From Chrysogorgia sp. JL179-B06 (taxonomy: Eukaryota > Cnidaria > Anthozoa > Scleralcyonacea > Chrysogorgiidae), in assembly GCA_035772405.1 (NCBI GenBank), contig JAYKKM010000260.1:1307501-1371500 (forward strand): a stretch of DNA of 64,000 nucleotides. The letters are read 5' to 3'. The position numbers were made by a program, and so were the translations under genes. Shown here one piece after another: positions 58,302-64,000 of this stretch. Within the stretch, counting starts at the first letter, position 1. Every line of letters starts with the position of its first letter. The notes under the pieces were generated by a model. That model saw only the letters and a list, made by a program, of their open reading frames with translations. It ran no database searches and was not told the origin of the DNA.

Positions 58302-59435
58302 TTAAACTCGTTTTGACCGCCAGTACTCGATTAGTAACCAGATCAAACCGACAACGACCAGCCACAGGTTTTTCGCGAGAAAACCTAAGACGCTCACACC
58401 CGCTTTCAAAATGCTGTAGACAAGGTTCGCGGCACCAACGGCGAAAGGCCCGAGCTTAGCGATCACGTCTCTAGCAGCTTTCGCGAACGTCTTCACGGCA
58501 CCCGCTCCCTTCACAGCCACAGTCCGCATACCAACGACTATGGTCGTGATCAGTCCGGCGATAGTGATACCTAACGCCGATACCGTGACCATGTTCCTTT
58601 TTAACCATTCTTTGAGTTTCACCAGACGACTCACGTCTCTCTCCTGTTCACCACGTGTTTCTTCGATGATACGTTGTCTTTCCAGAACATCAACCACTAC
58701 GTCGATGTCAACAGACTCTTGAGCTAACCTCCCAGCCGTCTCGCCGTCGCTGTCTAGAATTCTTTCGCGAATAGTCTCTCCACGATGTTCAAACTCGTTG
58801 ATAGTGATCTGAATAGCACCTCGGTCACCGACTCTACTCTCAGGAAGCATCGTGTCTGGAGGGTTCAACACACCGTTGATAACGCGTTGGTCCTCCTCAC
58901 CAAGCCTATCGAACACGTCGGCTGGTAGGTCTTGTTGACGGACGTTTATCATTGGTAACTCTTCACTAGTTTTACTCTCGTTCACGGCAGAGTCTACGAG
59001 ACTCTCGAACTGCTCTACGGCGTTAGCATTTCTTCTAGCCGTGTTTTTCACGTACGAACCGTCTATGCTGTTGAGAACTATTTTCTCGACAGTCGAGTAT
59101 CTACCATTTTTGAGCCGCTCTCTGAAAAAGACCTTCCCGTCTCTGACGATGGTTCTGTTTCTTAACTCGATAACACTCTCAGAGTGAGAACTAAGAGTCT
59201 CACCACGCGAGTCGTGAACATATTTGTCCACGTGCGTGAAAACGTCTGGTCCGCCAAAATTTGTCTCGCCTAGGAGGCCGTTAACGAACGTTATCCTCTC
59301 GCTAACTAGTGGGTTATCATCCCACAACAGCCGTTGGGTAAGATCGTCGAGAGTTGAGTTGAGCTCCTCAGTGTCGAGGTTTTCGTACTCTGGAAATCTC
59401 TCTTCCATTTCGAAGTTGTCTTCAGCCTCTGCCAT
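58302..59435 (-). CDS. Large protein with C-terminal membrane segments (377 aa)
   Basis: The first 250 residues are acidic and mixed (NSTLDDLTQRLLWDDN, RNRTIVRDGKVFF). From about residue 285 three or more hydrophobic stretches follow (MVTVSALGITIAGLITTIVV, FAVGAANLVYSILKAG, LWLVVVGLIWLLIEYW). It may be a membrane-penetration or minor virion protein, comparable in position to adenovirus pVI or membrane proteins of related viruses, but no sequence match is claimed. AAATAAA lies directly before the ATG. Confidence 0.55.
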   Translation of the reverse strand: MAEAEDNFEMEERFPEYENLDTEELNSTLDDLTQRLLWDDNPLVSERITFVNGLLGETNFGGPDVFTHVDKYVHDSRGETLSSHSESVIELRNRTIVRDGKVFFRERLKNGRYSTVEKIVLNSIDGSYVKNTARRNANAVEQFESLVDSAVNESKTSEELPMINVRQQDLPADVFDRLGEEDQRVINGVLNPPDTMLPESRVGDRGAIQITINEFEHRGETIRERILDSDGETAGRLAQESVDIDVVVDVLERQRIIEETRGEQERDVSRLVKLKEWLKRNMVTVSALGITIAGLITTIVVGMRTVAVKGAGAVKTFAKAARDVIAKLGPFAVGAANLVYSILKAGVSVLGFLAKNLWLVVVGLIWLLIEYWRSKRV

Positions 59436-59836
59436 TTTATTTGTTGAAAAAAAAATTTTTTTTTCCTAGAAGGGTACCACCCCTCCCCACTCTTATTGCG
59501 ACCGCTGACCACGTGCGCCCGTGCGAAGGTGAAAACAAGAAAAGCCGCGAAAGACTTCGAAAACCACCACGAATTTCGACTTTTTCGTGGTGATAACTTG
59601 AGTTATCACTACGTAGGTAGTGTCTAGAGACACTCTTCGTGGTATACGATACGTGACTAGGTATTAACGAACGACTCGTGAGACTTTTTTTAAAAAATTA
59701 TATATTTTTTTTTTTGTACAAGATTTACAAAATTTTGTTTGTGTACAAAGACACGTTAAAAAAGTTTGGTCGTCTCTGAAGGTGAGACGATCAGTGGTGA
59801 GTGTTTTTGAACGGCACAGCTCTCTTTTTTTTTTCG
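59436..59836. other. Intergenic region with hairpins
   Basis: No gene. GTGGTGATAAC-TTGA-GTTATCACTAC at about 59589-59614 and GTGTCTAGAGACAC at about 59621-59634 form hairpins. An AAATTTT-rich run at 59440-59460 and 59690-59720 flanks them. Confidence 0.5.
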
Positions 59837-60070
59837 TCAACGGCGTGTCTCCTTGTCAGGTGGAGGTGAAGGGTTCACTCGCAACCCTTCCTCGAACATG
59901 ATGACACGTCGCTCGTGTTCGGTGATCTCTCCGTTTACTGTAGCTAACTCCTCGTTCAATATGGCTATCTTGTTCACCAGCTTTCGTCTTTTTCTCAAGG
60001 CAGCAGTTCTCACCCGACTTTCCCGGTAAAGAAGGTCCTTCAGCCTGTCTCTGGACAGGGCAGCGTCCAT
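59837..60070 (-). CDS. Coiled-coil protein (77 aa)
   Basis: The in-frame ATG at 60068-60070 gives 77 residues beginning MDAALSRDRLKDLLYRE, with a basic stretch (RKRRK) followed by a long heptad pattern (NKIAILNEELATVNGEITEHE), so it resembles a small bZIP-like or scaffold coiled coil. The frame is also open further up from a TTG. Function unknown. Confidence 0.5.
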   Translation of the reverse strand: MDAALSRDRLKDLLYRESRVRTAALRKRRKLVNKIAILNEELATVNGEITEHERRVIMFEEGLRVNPSPPPDKETRR

Positions 60071-60507
60071 GACGTGAAAAAAGTTTGTGAGAGTGACGCT
60101 ATCGGTCGTGATGGTAACGACGGTCGCGAGGTGTCTCGCGAGACTTGTCGGAACATTCTTGGACGTCAAATAAATTTCGCGTGGAGAATATTTTTTTTTC
60201 GCACGGAAATTTTTTTTCTACTCGAAATTTTTTCAAAAATTTTGAAATTCTCTTGACGTGTAGGAATTTGCCGACGTGTGATTACGACATTTTTGAAAAA
60301 AAAAAATTTTATGTCTTTTTTTTTTTCAAATTTTTTCAAAAAAACTTCTTACACGTTTTTAGCTTTATTTTTGATTGCGCGTCTTTTTACAATACACACT
60401 TTTTCATAATTTTTTCACCTCACTCTCAGGAACCCAAGAGTTATGTTTCGCATCGTAACCAGCCCACTTAACCAGGACCATCTTTTTCTTGTTGACCGTC
60501 TTTCTTT
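60071..60507. other. A/T-rich intergenic region
   Basis: Long T and A runs (60190-60350), no supportable gene. The spacing next to the integrase 3' end suggests regulatory or 3' untranslated sequence. Confidence 0.4.
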
Positions 60508-61500
60508 TCAAGACTTTCTCGACACGATACGTCGCATCGTCTGTCTTCTCCACGGCTGACATCTCTTCTTCGTAGAACGTCCGATAACGTCTTCCCCACT
60601 CTCGTCGCTAAGAACATAGACGGTCGGATCACCACGGACCACCTTACTCACGGAGAAAATCTCTTCAGTGAAGTTTGCCTCGTAGCCCTTCGCGAACGTG
60701 CTCTTATATTTACTAATTCTCACCTTTTGACCAAGCTTGTATTTTGGTAATGGGAACTCACCCAGGTCACTACCAAAAAGTGTCGTCCACACCTGACTCT
60801 CGTTAGCCTTGTTCACGTCTGCTGGCTTCGTGAGAGTGTTACCATGTTTCGTGTTATTGTAGTTCTCGACGAGACCGTCTAGAACATCTATCCACTTGTG
60901 AGTTCCCTTGCTATAGAAATATTTCCACATGACGGTTTTTAGAGTCCTGTTGAACCTCTCAACCACGGCCGCTTTCTTGTCAGACTTCGTGGAGAAGTAC
61001 TCCACGTCGTGTTTCGCTAACAAGCTCTTGACACCGACGTTATAGAACTCTAGTCCCTCGTCAAACTGTGCAAACTTCGGGTATGTCTCGAACCTCTCGT
61101 GAAACTGTCGTAGTAACTCGTCTACGGCTTTCGTCATGTTTTTCGTGTCTTTACGATACACAGGGATAGCGAAAGCATAGCGACTAAGAATCTCGACACA
61201 CGTTAGGATCCAGTAGTAACCGTCGTTCTTGTTTTTATATTTTCCCATGTCAACGAGATCTAGTTGGATTTGCTCACCAAGATATGAAACCCACGTCTTT
61301 CGAAACTTGTGACGTCTCACCACGGGCTTGTACCGTGTATAGGTGTCTTGTGTTTTCAGCCACTCTTTCACAGACTTTCTAGTCACGCTGAGACCTTCTC
61401 CTAGTGCTTTTTGATATAGTCTCTCCATGCTTTGGTAACCAGTCACGGGGTCGTAGTACAAGTCTCTTAAGGACTGCTCTGTCACAACATCACTGTCCAT
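60508..61500 (-). CDS. Retroviral-type (RVE) integrase
   Basis: The ATG at 61498-61500 overlaps the penton stop by eleven bases. The protein has a Tyr/Arg-rich N-terminal helical domain, then the DDE core: Asp in IQLDLVDM, second acid in AQFDEGLEFYN, and Glu in VERFNRTLK, each with the usual surrounding residues. The C-terminus has a beta-barrel pattern (KLGQKVRISKYKS, FSVSKVVRGDPTVY). This is the integrase of Polintons, which inserts the element and usually gives 6-bp duplications. All three acids are visible. Confidence 0.93.
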   Translation of the reverse strand: MDSDVVTEQSLRDLYYDPVTGYQSMERLYQKALGEGLSVTRKSVKEWLKTQDTYTRYKPVVRRHKFRKTWVSYLGEQIQLDLVDMGKYKNKNDGYYWILTCVEILSRYAFAIPVYRKDTKNMTKAVDELLRQFHERFETYPKFAQFDEGLEFYNVGVKSLLAKHDVEYFSTKSDKKAAVVERFNRTLKTVMWKYFYSKGTHKWIDVLDGLVENYNNTKHGNTLTKPADVNKANESQVWTTLFGSDLGEFPLPKYKLGQKVRISKYKSTFAKGYEANFTEEIFSVSKVVRGDPTVYVLSDESGEDVIGRSTKKRCQPWRRQTMRRIVSRKS

Positions 61501-62170
61501 GGTTTTTATTCGTGAGTATGTTGATGTCGAGCAAGACGCTCCCCACTTTGTCCACACCACTCACGTTAGTCTTGGTGTGAAAAGACAAGTTGTTGTACGT
61601 ACCATTGCGAGTGGGTGTGCTAGACTCGACAAAAGGAAAGTGTATTACGCTACCGCTCAACGTGGACTCCGACGTGATCGGGAGAACTGCGATAACACTA
61701 GACTGCCTACCTGTCGTGTCAATGGTCTCGTCCACGAGAGTGTCACAGTGGATCTCCACGAATCTCAAACCTCTGTTAATGTCTACCCTGCCTGGACTAA
61801 CCAATATTCCTTTACCCGAGGTCGTGTTCTCCGGGAAACCGAGTAACTCTCCAAACTTGTATAGCTTGATGGGATGTTCTGTTTTCAACGTGCACGTGTG
61901 GTTGTAGATGTTGTGGGACAGCTCTATCATGATATCGTCCTTCTTCATGAAGTAAGTCATGAGAGCGACGAAAGTCCAGTAGCCTTCTGGGATCACGTGG
62001 TTCTTCGAGTTGTACCGGATCACATCGTTGAAGTCTTTGATGACGTTCTTGTAGTCCCAATAGACACTCACCGACTTCACGACCAAAGTCGAGTCTCTTA
62101 GGACTGTCAAACTTCTATCTAGCGCGAGGGTTTTCTTACCATCGTCGACAAACACTGACAGTTTCTTCAT
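61490..62170 (-). CDS. Penton (minor capsid) protein
   Basis: 226 residues with the Polinton penton-type pattern: KFGELLGFPENTTSGKGILV, then VDINRGLRFVEIHCDTLVD and, near the end, SFHTKTNVSGVDKVGSVLLD, fitting a single jelly roll that sits at five-fold vertices. It shares a 21-bp divergent promoter region with the 460-aa gene. The start is at 62168-62170, preceded by AAATAAA. Confidence 0.72.
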   Translation of the reverse strand: MKKLSVFVDDGKKTLALDRSLTVLRDSTLVVKSVSVYWDYKNVIKDFNDVIRYNSKNHVIPEGYWTFVALMTYFMKKDDIMIELSHNIYNHTCTLKTEHPIKLYKFGELLGFPENTTSGKGILVSPGRVDINRGLRFVEIHCDTLVDETIDTTGRQSSVIAVLPITSESTLSGSVIHFPFVESSTPTRNGTYNNLSFHTKTNVSGVDKVGSVLLDINILTNKNHGQ

Positions 62171-62191
62171 TTTATTTGGAGAGTAAATAAA
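62171..62191. promoter_or_regulatory. 21-bp bidirectional promoter
   Basis: TTTATTTGGAGAGTAAATAAA fills the entire gap between two divergent ATGs. Each strand reads AAATAAA directly before its start codon, so the element must act as an initiator or promoter and not as a poly(A) signal here. Confidence 0.6.
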
Positions 62192-63574
62192 ATGATACGA
62201 GCTTACTACGGTGAGAACTACGACAAGGCTATCAAGAATTCTGAGATCGCGACTCGGAAGGCTAAGTCAGACCTTTTGAAAAAGTACCCGCACGCCACGA
62301 TGAGTAGGTTCGAGTTCGATCCAGTTCAAACGCAACAAGGTGACGTGACGAGAGTGAACGTCTACTTTCGAAATAGTGACATAATCTCGACAGACATCAC
62401 CAGCACCACGTTTAAGAACGACAAGAGCATGTGGATATGGCTACACAACAACACTCCTTTTCCAAAAATATGGAATAGTGGTGGTACAGTTCAAAAGTTA
62501 CCACTGACGGAGTCAGCTGGTTATGGTAAGGACATCGTGAGATATCCACCTCACACTCTCAACTACCAAGTCAATAATTTCGACGTCTTCGTGGACGACA
62601 AGAACTCTTTCAAGTCAAACTTACCAAGGATAGTCATCGACACGAAAAAGTACTATCAGGACGGACCTGACGGGAGCATGATCAATACGGAGTGGACGTT
62701 GACAAAGAGCTATTACCAAGCTATCACAGCTCTATACGTAGCCACGTACAGGTCTGGAGTTTCACTACAAAACTTAACAGCTAGTCCTGACGTTCCAAAA
62801 CAGATCACGAGTCTCATGAAATTCCACGTGTATTTCACCATGCGGAGAGTTATGTTTCGTCTCGACAAGAGTAAGACTGACATCGCTGACATTCTCAGGC
62901 TATACGTCCCGGACTATAGAATTTTAAAGTCAAACCTCCCGTTAGGTGGTAATTGGCTCTTGGACATCAAAGATCTTCAAGGTGACTACATGCGCTACTG
63001 TTCTAGAACGTCGGACGGGATCACCGAGCTAGGTCAGGAGTTACTTAACCAGTCCATAGAGGTCTACGTCTACGCGTTGCTCGGTGCTCAAGCAAAAAGC
63101 AAACAAAGCATCGTTGGGTCACGTGCGAGTGCTCGCGAAGTTCAGCAAGTTTTCAGAAACATCGTGGAAGACGCGGTCGTGCAATACTCGCCAAGTGCGT
63201 GGATTAATCTCATGAACAAGGCCATCAAAGACACGAATGTCAAGTTGGACATGGCTGTCACTCCAAACACGTGGCTAATACCACGAAGCATGGTTCTGTT
63301 GAAAACACCCATCGCTGGCTACAACAACTTGCTCAGAGAGTCTTCGGGAACTAACATGACATTTGGCTTCAATAGTGGACTCAACTTTGAGAGTACGAGT
63401 AGAAAACCCGTGAAAACACACACTAGTGGTGGTGAACACCTCGAGACACTAGACGAAAGAACCACCACATCACCATCACCTGTGACTAGTAGCGAACCAA
63501 CCACGGGAAATTCGAAGTTGTTCTCGATATCGTTAGTGGTGCTAGGAGTGATAGTGAGCAAGTTCGTGTTGTAA
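62192..63574 (+). CDS. 460-aa structural protein with C-terminal membrane anchor
   Basis: The protein starts MIRAYYGENYDKAIK and contains a beta-rich N-terminal half, a central region (WTLTKSYYQAITALYVATYR) and a C-terminal block LNQSIEVYVYALLGAQAKSK...WINLMNKAIKDTNV, followed by a Thr/Ser-rich stalk and a membrane segment (LFSISLVVLGVIVSKFVL). A diverged C-terminal remnant survives in Polinton A. Its pairing with the fiber gene suggests a virion surface or fiber-base role. The stop TAA overlaps the AAATAAATG that starts the next gene. Confidence 0.6.
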   Translation: MIRAYYGENYDKAIKNSEIATRKAKSDLLKKYPHATMSRFEFDPVQTQQGDVTRVNVYFRNSDIISTDITSTTFKNDKSMWIWLHNNTPFPKIWNSGGTVQKLPLTESAGYGKDIVRYPPHTLNYQVNNFDVFVDDKNSFKSNLPRIVIDTKKYYQDGPDGSMINTEWTLTKSYYQAITALYVATYRSGVSLQNLTASPDVPKQITSLMKFHVYFTMRRVMFRLDKSKTDIADILRLYVPDYRILKSNLPLGGNWLLDIKDLQGDYMRYCSRTSDGITELGQELLNQSIEVYVYALLGAQAKSKQSIVGSRASAREVQQVFRNIVEDAVVQYSPSAWINLMNKAIKDTNVKLDMAVTPNTWLIPRSMVLLKTPIAGYNNLLRESSGTNMTFGFNSGLNFESTSRKPVKTHTSGGEHLETLDERTTTSPSPVTSSEPTTGNSKLFSISLVVLGVIVSKFVL

Positions 63575-63578
63575 ATAA

Positions 63579-64000
63579 ATGAGTTTGTATCTCGGATATG
63601 ACTACGGTGCTACTGCATCTGAGAAAAAAACACCTTACGAGACTGTTTTTAACATCAACGTGTCTAACGCAGTGATCACAAGACACACTGGCAAGACAAG
63701 AGTCACGAAAATTAAAGACGGAGACTATCACTTTCACCAAGACGTCTATAGCAAGAGTCCTTCGGTTGGTGATGGTTTCATTAGTAACCGGAGATCCTCG
63801 AGAATGCTTTTTGACTGTCCTAGACTCACCACGATCAACGTGTCCATCTTCATGGTGATCAAACTGCTCTCCGCACCATCTTTCGGAGGGTGGTCATATA
63901 TCGTTGGTAACGACAACGGACTTTACGACAAGTTCATCGGTTACAACGCTGACCCTAACGACAAGATCACATTTGGTGGTGGATGGCCAGTCGGTGAACA
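63579..64000 (+). CDS. Fiber-like lectin-domain protein (Polinton B, runs out of window)
   Basis: The ATG at 63579-63581 gives 140 residues before the window ends. MLFDCPRLTTINVSIFMVIK and IVGNDNGLYDKFIGYNADP match the Polinton A protein at 52625-53578 (FNCPNMQWCDLSIFVVV, ISNDDGQWDKFVGY), although the N-terminal part differs. A concanavalin A-like sandwich and a role in attachment are inferred from the pattern. It follows the 460-aa gene by four bases. Confidence 0.6.
   Translation, partial: MSLYLGYDYGATASEKKTPYETVFNINVSNAVITRHTGKTRVTKIKDGDYHFHQDVYSKSPSVGDGFISNRRSSRMLFDCPRLTTINVSIFMVIKLLSAPSFGGWSYIVGNDNGLYDKFIGYNADPNDKITFGGGWPVGE

Noticed and set aside
60145..60471. Plus-strand Phe-rich 108-aa frame
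   Set aside because: It is encoded by T-runs in an intergenic region, with no motif or start context.
61499..62101. Several plus-strand frames across penton and integrase
   Set aside because: Antisense shadows of two well-supported genes.

Overview
The window looks like eukaryotic chromosomal DNA, most likely from a marine invertebrate and probably an anthozoan cnidarian. That identification is inference. It rests on a spliced G2E3-like HECT gene, chromodomain exons, THAP/Kolobok and P2X7-like fragments, SGNH-type LINE pieces and large Polinton (Maverick) elements. Three blocks of large protein-primed DNA virus or Polinton genes surround a transposon-rich host stretch.

Region 1 (1 to about 17.6 kb, very AT-rich) is the right-hand part of an adintovirus/Polinton-like genome; its left end and any hexon-like capsid gene lie outside the window. 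It holds an adenain-type protease, an FtsK/HerA-A32-like packaging ATPase, a protein-primed DNA polymerase B split by a frameshift, and basic proteins rich in Gly-Gly sites. It also has a small MGSLFS (myristoylation-type) protein, a broken SET-domain methyltransferase, a possible Bcl-2-like protein, and a proline-rich protein whose N-terminus resembles the histone H3 tail. A triplicated two-gene cassette with constant TATA spacing and a small spliced acidic gene follow. Several frames break at homopolymers, so decay and sequencing error must be separated.

Region 2 (about 17.6-44.7 kb) is host DNA. It contains LINE fragments, a DDE-type transposase relic, a Kolobok element with TTAA duplications, HUH-Rep-like and SF3-like relics, a chromodomain gene on the minus strand and a Tc1/mariner fragment. 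Further on are a MULE-like element with a perfect 9-bp duplication, a hAT-type MITE inserted into a 20-bp minisatellite with a perfect 8-bp duplication, and four exons of a HECT E3 ligase. The catalytic end of that ligase is not found before the Polintons begin.

Region 3 (about 44.7-54.1 kb, Polinton A, genes mostly on the minus strand) carries polymerase B with an HNH-type insert (frameshifted), small membrane proteins, a zinc-ribbon protein, thymidine kinase, a BRO-N/VRR-NUC/zinc-finger fusion, a myristoylation-type protein, a lectin-like fiber candidate and the truncated C-terminus of a membrane-anchored structural protein. Region 4 (about 54.2 kb to the end, Polinton B) carries another myristoylation-type protein, packaging ATPase, major capsid protein, GIY-YIG nuclease, retroviral-type integrase and penton. 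Divergent from these are the full-length versions of the structural protein and fiber candidate. A and B lie head to head and are clearly diverged relatives.

Together these genes describe replication (polymerase), integration (integrase), packaging (ATPase), capsid building (MCP, penton, protease) and probable host attachment (fiber). Start codons in Polinton B share an AAATAAA signal, and GTTACGAA hairpins mark gene ends. Region 1 adds candidate host-manipulation functions directed at chromatin and cell death.
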